From an uncultured Clostridia bacterium (lineage in GTDB: Bacteria > Bacillota > Clostridia > Christensenellales > Borkfalkiaceae): a stretch of DNA of 64,000 nt. Below, piece after piece: positions 9,645-17,728 of this stretch. A program made the translations under genes and the position numbers. The stretch is taken from positions 96,144-160,143 of the forward strand of contig CAKQQY010000001.1 in the NCBI GenBank assembly GCA_934271245.1. Direction: 5' to 3'. Every line of letters starts with the position of its first letter. The stretch's first letter is position 1. The notes below the pieces were generated by a model that was not told where the DNA came from, did not search any database, and was given only the letters and a program-made list of their open reading frames with translations.

Positions 9645-10385
9645 CTACATGTAAAAAATATTTTTTTCGTATTCTTTTATTATCTCGGCGTTATGCTTAT
9701 CGCCGCCGTCGATATTACCGCTCATAAACACGGGCGGCGTAACTCCGTTTTCTTTCACGATTTCGGCGCAACGAGCGGTTATCGCGTTGGTTATCGCGGC
9801 GCCTATCACCGTAGACGTCGGCGCGACTTTTTGCGAAAACCCTTCTATTTCCATGGAAGCGTCTCCGCAGTCGCCGTGGTTATCGATTAAAACGTCGGCA
9901 AAATCGTGCAGTTTCTTTCCCGACGGGTGGCGGGAAGAAACGTACGTAGCGGTGTTCATATTCGTTATGACGATTACTTTTACCCCCGCGTTTCTCGCGG
10001 CGATCGCCATATCGATAGGAACGTTGTTTCTCCCCGAAACCGAATGTATTATCAAAACGTCGTCTTTTTTTATCGGAAGACCGTCGAAAATTATTTTGCC
10101 GTATCCGTCAAGTCTTTCCATTTTACTCGAAGAAGTTATCGGCGATATTTCCAGCATCATTCCGGGCGCGCGAACGGGATTGACCGTTACCGGTCCGCCC
10201 GTTCTGTAAAACGTTTCAAGAGTAATCAACCCGGCGTGATTGCAACCGAACGCAAATATCGAACGCTTAGCAAGCGTCGCATCCGCAAGCAGTTCCGCCG
10301 CTTTTTCGATATTATCGCTTTCGGCGGTTTCTACTTCTTTAAGCATTTCTTCGAGCCTTAAAAAATATTTTTCAAAAATCTTCAT
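9645..10385 (-). CDS. SIS-domain sugar isomerase-like protein (UPF0309 type), first copy
   Basis: A 246-aa paralogue of the downstream SIS protein. Motifs in order: RSIFAFGCNHAGLITLETF, the phosphosugar loop IHSVSGRNNVPIDMA, GVKVIVITNMN and SSRHPSGKKLHDFAD, then DNHGDCGDASMEIEGF. The longer reading frame begins at 10460 inside the kinase gene. ATG at 10385 is preferred because it lies 3 nt after the kinase stop (10388) and has AAAGG upstream. The position after a GlcNAc-kinase-like gene suggests handling of a phosphorylated amino sugar, such as an etherase, isomerase or epimerase step; this is inference from family context. Confidence 0.85.
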   Translation of the reverse strand: MKIFEKYFLRLEEMLKEVETAESDNIEKAAELLADATLAKRSIFAFGCNHAGLITLETFYRTGGPVTVNPVRAPGMMLEISPITSSSKMERLDGYGKIIFDGLPIKKDDVLIIHSVSGRNNVPIDMAIAARNAGVKVIVITNMNTATYVSSRHPSGKKLHDFADVLIDNHGDCGDASMEIEGFSQKVAPTSTVIGAAITNAITARCAEIVKENGVTPPVFMSGNIDGGDKHNAEIIKEYEKNIFYM

Positions 10386-10387
10386 AA

Positions 10388-11356
10388 TCAACCTTTCGCA
10401 AAAAATCTTAAATCGGGATTTTCCGCAACAATTTTTTCTTTCACTTTTTCGTAAGAACAACCGTTTTCCATAGCGGTAACGAATATCAACCCGACAATCG
10501 GTTCAAACTCGGCAAGTATCGGTTTAACCGTCGGGAATTCATCGGTTACCGACGAATAAAACGTGTCGAACATATTTTTGCAACCTTTCCACGCGCCGCC
10601 CGACGCAATAACGGAACCCGTAATTTTACCATTTCTATTTTTAAGCGCGTAAATCGTTAATTCCGCAAGTTCTCTCCCTGCGTTTTCAAAAATTCTTTTC
10701 GCTACCGAATCGCCATTTGCAGCGGCCTTGGCGACAGATTTCGATAATGAAGCGGTTTTTTCGCGAACGAGCGGGTCCACCGACAGTCCGCGGCGTATAT
10801 CTTCCGGTACGGAAACTTTTAATTCATCGAATATCCTTTCTTTCAGAATCGTTTGTTCTCCGCTTCCGTAAAAAGCCTTCACCGCCGCTTTAAGACCTTG
10901 CAATCCTATATAGAAACCGCTTCCTTCGTCGCCTAAAAGAGAACCTAATCCGCCGTAAACGTTACGTTCGTCGGGTTGAAGAACAAACACGTCCGACCCC
11001 GTGCCGGCCTGCGCGACGACGCCGTATTTCAGCCCCGCCGCGTAAAGCACGGTTTCCCCCTCGTTATAGCGAACAGTCCCGTTCACTTTAACGTTCTCGG
11101 ATAAACGTTTTAAAAAAACGTCGTTTTTTCCTGCCGCCGAAATATTAACGCATTCGATTTCGCGAATATCGTATTCGTCAAGCAGATTTTTCACAAGAAA
11201 ATCGGCTTCTTTTTCTATTATTTCGACCGACTTAAAATTCTCGTTTATTCCGCCGCTTTTAAGCCGTCTTAACACGTTATAATCTTCATCGAAAAGTATA
11301 ACGTCGAATTTAGTTCCGCCGCCGTCGGCGGCAATATAATATTTCATATTCGTCAT
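10388..11356 (-). CDS. N-acetylglucosamine kinase-like BadF/BadG/BcrA/BcrD family ATPase
   Basis: A 322-aa actin-fold sugar kinase. It has the phosphate-1 loop AADGGGTKFD (about 8-17), phosphate-2/glycine region VVAQAGTGSDVFVLQ and the strongly conserved GGLGSLLGDEGSGFYIG (about 134-150), followed by IASGGAWKG (adenosine loop). This set matches the NAGK branch of the BadF family, which phosphorylates GlcNAc or related amino sugars. The ATG at 11356 overlaps the upstream stop (ATGA); a second ATG at 11347 is also possible, and neither has a clear ribosome binding site. With the two SIS genes it makes a cytoplasmic amino-sugar salvage set. Confidence 0.85.
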   Translation of the reverse strand: MTNMKYYIAADGGGTKFDVILFDEDYNVLRRLKSGGINENFKSVEIIEKEADFLVKNLLDEYDIREIECVNISAAGKNDVFLKRLSENVKVNGTVRYNEGETVLYAAGLKYGVVAQAGTGSDVFVLQPDERNVYGGLGSLLGDEGSGFYIGLQGLKAAVKAFYGSGEQTILKERIFDELKVSVPEDIRRGLSVDPLVREKTASLSKSVAKAAANGDSVAKRIFENAGRELAELTIYALKNRNGKITGSVIASGGAWKGCKNMFDTFYSSVTDEFPTVKPILAEFEPIVGLIFVTAMENGCSYEKVKEKIVAENPDLRFFAKG

Positions 11357-12831
11357 CGATTATCAGACCAGTTGTCGTCATCTTTTGCGTCCTGCCAAAT
11401 TGCCGTTAGATAAGTATCTCCGACAACCTTTATTTTGGTTATTTTTACCCCGTTCTTTTTCCAACCGACGAACGTAAACTTCTTATTTTCGCTCTGCGTA
11501 TAACTCGGAAGAACGATATTTATTTCCGTTTCCGTTCCGTATTTAAATTCGGCGTAATAAGTTTTCTTTTCTTCGTCGTATTTAAGTCCGCCGACAACCA
11601 CGTTATAAACCGTATCGAAATATATTCTGTAAGTTTTAAGTTCTCTCGCCGCTATAACCGTGGTATCTTTCGTCAACGCAAGAATATCTTCCGTCGTCGT
11701 GACAGTTTCCCCGTTTATTTTCCAGACGTAAGCGTACTCTTCGTCGTCGTAAAGCACAGGAATATCGCTTAACTTTAATTTTTCTCCGTTATTAAGAGAA
11801 ATTTCCACGTCTTTTTTGCCGTTTCCGAGAACGAAAGTGATTTTATAAGACGTATTTTCTTTTATGCGGAACACTGGCTTTAAAGTAACCGAATCGGCTA
11901 TACTCCATACTCCGTCTACCAAATCTTCGCCGTTTAACGTCCATTTAACGAAAGAATAGCCGTCTTTTTTCGGTATCGGGAGAAAATACGGCGACCCGAA
12001 TTCTACGGTGGAATAATACATATTTTTGCTTTCGTCTTTTAACGCTTCACCCGTAAAAGACACGCCTTCTTCGACGTCGAAAAAGACTTTATATCTCCTC
12101 GCTGTTTTTACCGCGTTTATTACGGTATTTTTATTTAAATTATTTATATCGAAACCTTCCCACGAAACAATATACCCTTTCGCTTGTTTCGGCGCAGGTA
12201 TATCTTTTTCGGAAATCCGCGTTGTTTCTTGCGCGGAGTCCTTAAACGAAAGAACTACGTCGTTTTCGTTTTCCTGTCTGAACACGACCTTATACGTCCA
12301 GACGGCATACATTGTTATCGAACAAACGCCGTCTTTTTCGTTGCAGATATTCCATTTGCCTGCCGAAGGAATTTCGGTATACGTCCAGGATTTATCCTGT
12401 TCGGGATAACTCATTTTCCACGCGCTCCAACCGCCGAAATCGTAACCGTCTTTAGTTGCTTCGGGCAAAGCATAATCCTGCCCGTAAACGTAATTTACGG
12501 AAGTCTGTTGCGTATTGCCGAAGTCTTTCAATTTACCGCCGCGCGAGTTAAAAACGGCGGTATACGTCTTGGGAGTTTCCACGCAATTAATAACGGTATC
12601 TTTTTTAACGTTTTTTATTTCGGACTTTTCCCATTTTACGGTATATCCGATTTTTGGTTTAGGCTCGGGGATATCCGTCAGATCTTCCCCGTCCTTAACG
12701 ATTTTAACCACGTCGTCGTAAGAATCCTGAACGAATCTCACGGTGTGAGTGCCGGAACTTCCGCCGCACGCAGAAAAAAACGATAATAAAGATATCGCAA
12801 GTAATATTAAAATAATCGGTATCTTTTTCAT
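11353..12831 (-). CDS. Lipoprotein with InlB/Listeria-Bacteroides-type repeats
   Basis: A 492-aa predicted surface lipoprotein. The signal peptide MKKIPIILILLAISLLSFFS runs into Ala-Cys at about residues 21-22, a slightly atypical lipobox (FSAC). The mature part is a string of 60-90 aa beta-rich repeats of the Flg_new/InlB B type: TYTAVFNSRGGKL, YDFGGWSAWK, YKVFFDVEEGV, YSFVKWTLNGE, YRIYFDTVYNV and FTFVGWKKNG. It ends in the acidic tail DDDNWSDNR. Such repeats serve as spacers or adhesins on Gram-positive surfaces. It has GGGGAG upstream of its ATG and a GC-rich intercistronic hairpin in front of it. A shorter relative closes locus 2 (36625-37119). Confidence 0.8.
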   Translation of the reverse strand: MKKIPIILILLAISLLSFFSACGGSSGTHTVRFVQDSYDDVVKIVKDGEDLTDIPEPKPKIGYTVKWEKSEIKNVKKDTVINCVETPKTYTAVFNSRGGKLKDFGNTQQTSVNYVYGQDYALPEATKDGYDFGGWSAWKMSYPEQDKSWTYTEIPSAGKWNICNEKDGVCSITMYAVWTYKVVFRQENENDVVLSFKDSAQETTRISEKDIPAPKQAKGYIVSWEGFDINNLNKNTVINAVKTARRYKVFFDVEEGVSFTGEALKDESKNMYYSTVEFGSPYFLPIPKKDGYSFVKWTLNGEDLVDGVWSIADSVTLKPVFRIKENTSYKITFVLGNGKKDVEISLNNGEKLKLSDIPVLYDDEEYAYVWKINGETVTTTEDILALTKDTTVIAARELKTYRIYFDTVYNVVVGGLKYDEEKKTYYAEFKYGTETEINIVLPSYTQSENKKFTFVGWKKNGVKITKIKVVGDTYLTAIWQDAKDDDNWSDNR

Positions 12832-12853
12832 AAACTCCCCTTATACTTTTGTA

Positions 12854-12884
12854 TTTCCGCCCGCCCCGAAAGAACGGGCGGAAA
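12854..12884 (-). other. Intercistronic GC-rich hairpin
   Basis: A perfect 10-bp stem TTTCCGCCCG/CGGGCGGAAA (12854-12863 with 12875-12884) with an 11-nt loop lies between the 908-aa gene and the InlB-type lipoprotein gene. No T-run follows on the minus strand, so it is more likely an mRNA-stabilising or attenuating element than a full terminator. Confidence 0.7.
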
Positions 12885-12895
12885 CCATTAGTAAG

Positions 12896-15622
12896 TTAAG
12901 CCTTAAACGTAGGAACGTTATTTCCCGTAACGCTCCACATTCCGCTTTCCGTAAACGACGTATAGTCGTTAGCCGCTTCGGTCATTTCCGTTTCGGTATC
13001 GTAGCGTTTAATACCGATGTAGCAATTCTCGGAATCTTTATTTTCCCCGTCAAACTGTCTTGTTGATAAAACCGAAAGTTTTGTTGTTGAAATTACGTAT
13101 ACGTTGGTAAATGCGTTTGCTTTATCACCGTCGTACAGGTAATTTGCATTAGAAGAAACAAACGAACCGTAAGCGCCTAAACCGCTGTCGTAAACGTTAA
13201 GTCTATCGCCCGTATTCCCTAAAACGTCGCCGAGTTTGATTATGACGTTGTTCATCGTAGAATTGTAAATCGAAGAAGCCATCATCGCTCTCGCCCATAC
13301 GTTAGGAAGACTTTCCGCGTTCATATAAACGTTTTCGATATCAGCGCTTACGATATACCAGGCAAGCGTTACGATATTCGATTGATTCGTATATTTCAGA
13401 TCTTTGAAAGCAACGTTTTTAACCGTGCCGCCGTTTATCAAGCCGAATATACCGAGCTGACCTACGGTGAGATTGCTTATCGAATGACCGTTTCCGTCGA
13501 ACGTGCCTTTAAGCCCCGCATTGCCGTAACCTTCGTTCATAAAATATCTGCCGGAAACGCCCGTTACAGCGTAAGCAATACCCGTCGCATGAGTATAACC
13601 CGTTGCGTCGATATCGTTTGCAAGCAAATAGTAACCTTTGAATTCGCCCGTTTTATCGCTAATGGTAAATACGGCGAGATCTTCTTTTACTCTCAATATC
13701 TTGGTTACGATTTTAATATTTACGCTGTAATCTACGGTATCGGTGGAAAGAACCACGTTATGAACCGTTCCGTCGCCGATAAATTCCGCGCCGTTATACG
13801 TAAACGCAAGTTTGTTTTCGTTTACGCTTACGGAATACCCTGCGGTGTTATCGGTTGCGGACGCTATAACAACATTTTCTTCGCCGAATATCGCCAACGT
13901 GTCGGCGGAAGTAAATCCGTCTTCGGTTGCGTAATCGATAGTTCCTTTAACGGTCTTCGTAGCGCGTTGACCGTTGAACACGGGATAATCGCCTTCGGTA
14001 TTCCATACTTTAGAATTAGCAAACGAAGTGTAGTCGTTTTCGCTTTCGGCAAATTCGCCGTAATCGTTATAACGCTTTATTCCGACGTAAACGTTTTCCG
14101 CGCCTGTATTTTCCGCGTCGTAAGATTTAGAGCCTACGGTAAGCGGCGTTTTGGAAACAACGTAGATATTTTTGGATTCTGCGTTCAACGCAGCGTAAGT
14201 AAAGGCGTAAGAACCGTATCCGCCGTAAACGTTTACAGGAACGTTGGTAAGTTCTACGATAACGTTTTTAACTACCGTCGTCGTACTTATCTTTCCTGCG
14301 AATGCCGCTCTGTTCCAACTTTCGGGTAAACTCTTTATCGAAACGAAAACGTTTTCGATTGCGCCCTTGTACGTATACCAGGCAATGGCGGCGGTGTTCG
14401 CGCCCGTCATCGTAACGTTGGTAAGCGCAACGTTTTTAACGGTACCTTCGTAAATCGTTCCGAAAAGGCTGCATTTATCGAGATTTAATCCGCTGATAGT
14501 ATGACCTAATCCGTCGAAAGTTCCCGTAAGCCCCCTTAACTTGGTATCAGGTAAGTAATCCGATCCGGCGCTGATATTCGCAATCGCCGAAGTATGAGTA
14601 TAACCCGACGCGTCGATATCGTTACCCAAAACGTAATATCCGTTAAATTCGGAATCTTCGGCGGTCGTTTTGAACACTTCAAGATCAGCTGCCTTAGTCA
14701 AAATCTTCGTAACGGCTTTAAACGTACGTTTATACGCTGCGTTCGTATCGGCGTTATAGAAAGTAAGCGAATAATCTTTGCCGTCGGTCAAGCCTTCGAT
14801 ACCCGTTAAATTCAAGGTTTCGGTGCCGTCCGTAACGGAAACCGCAGAAACCCTTTTCGCCCCGTAATAGACCGTATAATCGCCCGTAGGAAGATTTTCG
14901 GTCGTTACTACGCCGGAAAGAACGGAATTATCGTAATAAGCGTCCTCGCCGTAAACGTCAGTTACGGTAAGCGCGCCGCCGAGATAGGCTTCGAGAGCCG
15001 ATTTCTGTTCGGGCTTATAATCGCCGCTGACGAGTAAGTCGAGAGCAACCCCGCTCATAGAACGCAAGTTATCAGTTTTGTACGCTTCGACGGTCGTGGT
15101 GGTTTCTCCGACGGTAATTTTCGCTACCGCTTTAACGTTAAGTTCGGTCGCATAAGCCTTTTTGATAGCGGCTTCGACGAGAGAAGTCAATTCTTCACCC
15201 GTTTTGCCCGCTTCTTCGTACATTGCGGTAAGGTCGTTTCTTAAGTTATCGTAATAAATAACTTCGCGATAATTAAAAACTCCGTTTTCGAAAATCGGGT
15301 CGGCAGCCTTGTATTCGAGCGGATTCTTTAAGTTTTCGCCTGCGCCGATTACGGTGTAAAACTCTACCGCGGCGTTGTTGCCGTATTTCGCTAAAAGACC
15401 GTTATAATACTCTTCTGTAACGACGGTGGAAAACCTTATGCCCGATTCGCCGTCTTTAAGACGGACAGCCGCTCCCTTTTCTACGTAAAAGCCCTGTTCC
15501 GCGGAAACGCTTTCCGCCTTGGCGGCAGTCGTCGTTCCGACAAAAGCAAGACTTGCCACGGAAAGGCAAACGACGGCGCATAATGACAAAACGACGGTCG
15601 CTATTCTCTTTACACTATTCAT
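12896..15622 (-). CDS. Large secreted modular protein with two GLUG-like beta-helix cassettes
   Basis: A 908-aa secreted protein. A classic signal peptide (MNSVKRIATVVLSLCAVVCL, cleavage after TTTAAKA near 37) is followed by a module with GAAVRLKDGESGIRFSTVV (about 50-68, here called the GIRF module, to about 205) and an Ig-like stretch (about 215-300). Then comes a ~250-aa cassette beginning LEVFKTTAEDSEFNGYYVLG, containing GTFDGLGHTISGLNLDKCSL. A second Ig-like stretch (about 565-650) and a second cassette (about 645-908, GTFDGNGHSISNLTVGQLGI) complete it. The GTFDGxGHxIxxL repeats are GLUG-like and suggest a right-handed beta-helix. No LPXTG, SLH or lipobox is seen. GGGGAGG lies inside the upstream small ORF, whose stop overlaps this ATG (TGATG). 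Confidence 0.82.
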   Translation of the reverse strand: MNSVKRIATVVLSLCAVVCLSVASLAFVGTTTAAKAESVSAEQGFYVEKGAAVRLKDGESGIRFSTVVTEEYYNGLLAKYGNNAAVEFYTVIGAGENLKNPLEYKAADPIFENGVFNYREVIYYDNLRNDLTAMYEEAGKTGEELTSLVEAAIKKAYATELNVKAVAKITVGETTTTVEAYKTDNLRSMSGVALDLLVSGDYKPEQKSALEAYLGGALTVTDVYGEDAYYDNSVLSGVVTTENLPTGDYTVYYGAKRVSAVSVTDGTETLNLTGIEGLTDGKDYSLTFYNADTNAAYKRTFKAVTKILTKAADLEVFKTTAEDSEFNGYYVLGNDIDASGYTHTSAIANISAGSDYLPDTKLRGLTGTFDGLGHTISGLNLDKCSLFGTIYEGTVKNVALTNVTMTGANTAAIAWYTYKGAIENVFVSIKSLPESWNRAAFAGKISTTTVVKNVIVELTNVPVNVYGGYGSYAFTYAALNAESKNIYVVSKTPLTVGSKSYDAENTGAENVYVGIKRYNDYGEFAESENDYTSFANSKVWNTEGDYPVFNGQRATKTVKGTIDYATEDGFTSADTLAIFGEENVVIASATDNTAGYSVSVNENKLAFTYNGAEFIGDGTVHNVVLSTDTVDYSVNIKIVTKILRVKEDLAVFTISDKTGEFKGYYLLANDIDATGYTHATGIAYAVTGVSGRYFMNEGYGNAGLKGTFDGNGHSISNLTVGQLGIFGLINGGTVKNVAFKDLKYTNQSNIVTLAWYIVSADIENVYMNAESLPNVWARAMMASSIYNSTMNNVIIKLGDVLGNTGDRLNVYDSGLGAYGSFVSSNANYLYDGDKANAFTNVYVISTTKLSVLSTRQFDGENKDSENCYIGIKRYDTETEMTEAANDYTSFTESGMWSVTGNNVPTFKA

Positions 15623-15750
15623 CAGTCGTTACCTCCCCAGTCTATCCAGCCTATATCAAAAGGTCTGGACCCCATGTTCGAAGCCGCCAGAACGTCTTCG
15701 AACGCGCCCGCTATAATGATTATTTCGGGCGGTATATAGTTCTTTTGCAT
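15622..15750 (-). CDS. Small ORF, 42 aa, DVLxAS peptide family
   Basis: A short gene absent from usual length cut-offs but well supported: a strong GGAGGATAT ribosome binding site before ATG 15750, 43 clean codons, and a TGA that overlaps the next ATG by one base. The product starts MQKNYIPPEI, continues EDVLAAS (18-24) and ends in FDIGWIDWGGND. It has no signal peptide or membrane helix. It lies 11 bp after the 650-aa surface-protein gene and is coupled to the 908-aa gene. A related 41-aa ORF sits at 55531-55656 in locus 2 with the same pattern: N-terminal K-x-Y-x-x-P-[DE], then DVLxAS, then an acidic aromatic tail. I do not know its function; peptides with a similar K-Y-x-P beginning are common unannotated small ORFs in gut bacteria (from memory). 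Confidence 0.72.
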   Translation of the reverse strand: MQKNYIPPEIIIIAGAFEDVLAASNMGSRPFDIGWIDWGGND

Positions 15751-15761
15751 ATATCCTCCTT

Positions 15762-17714
15762 TTATTTTCCGAATACGGGAATACCGCTACTTATATCCCA
15801 GTATCCGCTTGTTTTAAAAGATTCGTAATTTCCTTGCGCGGAAACCATTTCTTCCACGTTGTCGTACCGTTTGATACCCTTATAACAATTTTCGGAATCT
15901 TTATTTTCGCCGTCGTAACTTTTTGTCGATAAAACGGAAAGTTTAGTCGTCGAAATTACGTATACGTTGGTAAACGCGTTCGGCGCATATCCGTCGGCTT
16001 CGAGAGCCGCGTTAGTCGCAACGAACGAACCGTAAGCCCCCAAGTCGCTCTTTTGATTGAGATTTGCTCCGGTATTTCCCAGAACTTCGCCGAGTTCGAT
16101 TATTACGTTGTTCATAGTCGATTGATAAATCGAAGAACCAACCATCGTTCTCGCCCAGACCGCTGGAAGACTTGCCGCGCTCATATATACGTTTTCAATC
16201 GTGGCGTCGAGTATGTACCAGGCAAGGGTTGCGATATTCGATTTATTCGAATATTTCAAATCCTTAAACGCAACGTTTTTAATCGTTCCGCCGTTAATAA
16301 CGCCGAATATTCCGCACTGTCCGACGGTAAGATTGCTTATCGTATGTCCGTTTCCGTCGAACGTGCCTTTAAGTCCGCACTTATCGTATTCCTCCGTAGC
16401 AAACCATCTGCCTGAAGCGCCCGTCAAATCGTAACTGACCCCCGTCGCCTGAGTATAACCCGTCGCGTCGATGTCGTTTGCAACGAGATAATACCCCGTA
16501 AACTCGCCGATTTTGCCGTTTATGGTAAACACGTCGAGATCTTCCGCTTTCTTTATGATACGGGTATAAACTTTTAATTTAAGATTATAACCGCATTTAT
16601 TCGTAGAAACGGTTACGTTAACGACCGACGGAGTACCGGAAGATTCGATTCCTTTAAGTTTATTGTTTTCTATCGTTATAGAATTTTCGCCCGTATAAGC
16701 TTCGACTATATCGCATTCTTCGCCGAAGATTTCGGTAAGCGGTAAATCCCCGTCGTAAGCGGAAAACATAATTTCGTCGTTATAATCGGCAACGGGAACT
16801 TTTACTTTTACGTTATAAATCTTCTTATGTTCCGCGCCCAAAGAGTCAACGCAATACACTTTTATCTGCGCTTTGCCGTACGCTTTCGCGGTTAAAACGT
16901 TGTTCGTTTCGTCGTATTCGACCGAGTTTTCACCGCTGATAACCTGACATTTCGCTTCTATCGCGTTACCGTTTTCGTACGCTTTCGGAACGAACTGCAT
17001 TTGCGTTTTATATGTGGTACCGCAAAATTCTTTCATTGAAAAAAGCGATATTTCGCCGTCGCCGCCGTCAACGTTATCGTTTACGAACAGTTCTATTTCG
17101 TGTTTTACTTCGATAGTAACTTTTGCCGTCAGAGTCAAGTCGACGTTTCTCCATTTAGCCGTAACGGTAATTTCGGTAGAGCCTTTCTGCGAAGGTTTGA
17201 AAACGCCGCCCGTGATGGTTCCCAGAACGGGATTCTGCGAATACTCGAGTTCGGCGTCGTCGTAAGTTTCGCCGCGGAACCTTACGTTTGCAGACAAGTC
17301 GAAACCGTCGGTAATGCCGATAACAAGTTTTTCGTCGTTTTCGCAAGCAGTAAAGTTAAGAGTCGGAATCGCGTCGCCGATACCGACGGTCGCAGTCATA
17401 CTCGTTTCAAGTTTTCCGACTTTAGCGGTAATTCTCGCGGTACCTGCTCGTAAAGCGGTTACCAAACCGTCGGACGTCGTCGTCAGAACTGAATCGTTAT
17501 CCGAAGCGTAAATTATCGCTTCGTCAGATTCGCCGTCGTAAACCGCCGACACGTAACGAGTTTCCCCTATTACGAAAGTAACTTCGCTTTCGCTAAATTT
17601 CAGCGTTTCCGTTTTGCCCGAACCGTTATCCGTATTCCCGCAGGAAACGAAAAACGACGCGGTCATCAACGATAAGACTAAAATCAGCGATAAAATGATG
17701 TTTTTTTGTTTCAT
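15762..17714 (-). CDS. Lipoprotein with BIG2-type Ig domain and C-terminal GLUG-like cassette
   Basis: A 650-aa surface lipoprotein. The signal peptide ends in FFVSCGN (Cys about 25). Residues about 38-112 resemble a bacterial Ig-like group 2 domain (LKFSESEVTFVIGETRYVS then LVTALRAGTARITAKVG). Two or three further Ig-like beta stretches fill 115-385. Residues about 388-650 form the same cassette as in the 908-aa protein (NDIDATGYTQATGVSYDLTG, GTFDGNGHTISNLTVGQCGI, FKDLKYSNKSNIATLAWYI). Protein identity to the second cassette of the 908-aa protein is very high by eye. ATG 17714 has GGGGGAAG upstream. A ligand-binding or scaffold role is likely; no catalytic signature is seen. Confidence 0.82.
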   Translation of the reverse strand: MKQKNIILSLILVLSLMTASFFVSCGNTDNGSGKTETLKFSESEVTFVIGETRYVSAVYDGESDEAIIYASDNDSVLTTTSDGLVTALRAGTARITAKVGKLETSMTATVGIGDAIPTLNFTACENDEKLVIGITDGFDLSANVRFRGETYDDAELEYSQNPVLGTITGGVFKPSQKGSTEITVTAKWRNVDLTLTAKVTIEVKHEIELFVNDNVDGGDGEISLFSMKEFCGTTYKTQMQFVPKAYENGNAIEAKCQVISGENSVEYDETNNVLTAKAYGKAQIKVYCVDSLGAEHKKIYNVKVKVPVADYNDEIMFSAYDGDLPLTEIFGEECDIVEAYTGENSITIENNKLKGIESSGTPSVVNVTVSTNKCGYNLKLKVYTRIIKKAEDLDVFTINGKIGEFTGYYLVANDIDATGYTQATGVSYDLTGASGRWFATEEYDKCGLKGTFDGNGHTISNLTVGQCGIFGVINGGTIKNVAFKDLKYSNKSNIATLAWYILDATIENVYMSAASLPAVWARTMVGSSIYQSTMNNVIIELGEVLGNTGANLNQKSDLGAYGSFVATNAALEADGYAPNAFTNVYVISTTKLSVLSTKSYDGENKDSENCYKGIKRYDNVEEMVSAQGNYESFKTSGYWDISSGIPVFGK

Positions 17715-17728
17715 ATAAACTTCCCCCG

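Noticed and set aside
9645..10460. Longer start (10460) for the first SIS protein
   Set aside because: The additional 25 codons overlap the kinase gene, are Lys/Arg/Cys-rich and unlike the family, and the ATG at 10385 has a ribosome binding site.
13382..14329. A 315-aa open frame on the plus strand opposite the 908-aa gene
   Set aside because: It has no ribosome binding site, an Arg/Tyr/Val-biased composition typical of antisense frames, and lies wholly inside a well-supported gene. The same applies to many other long antisense frames in the window.
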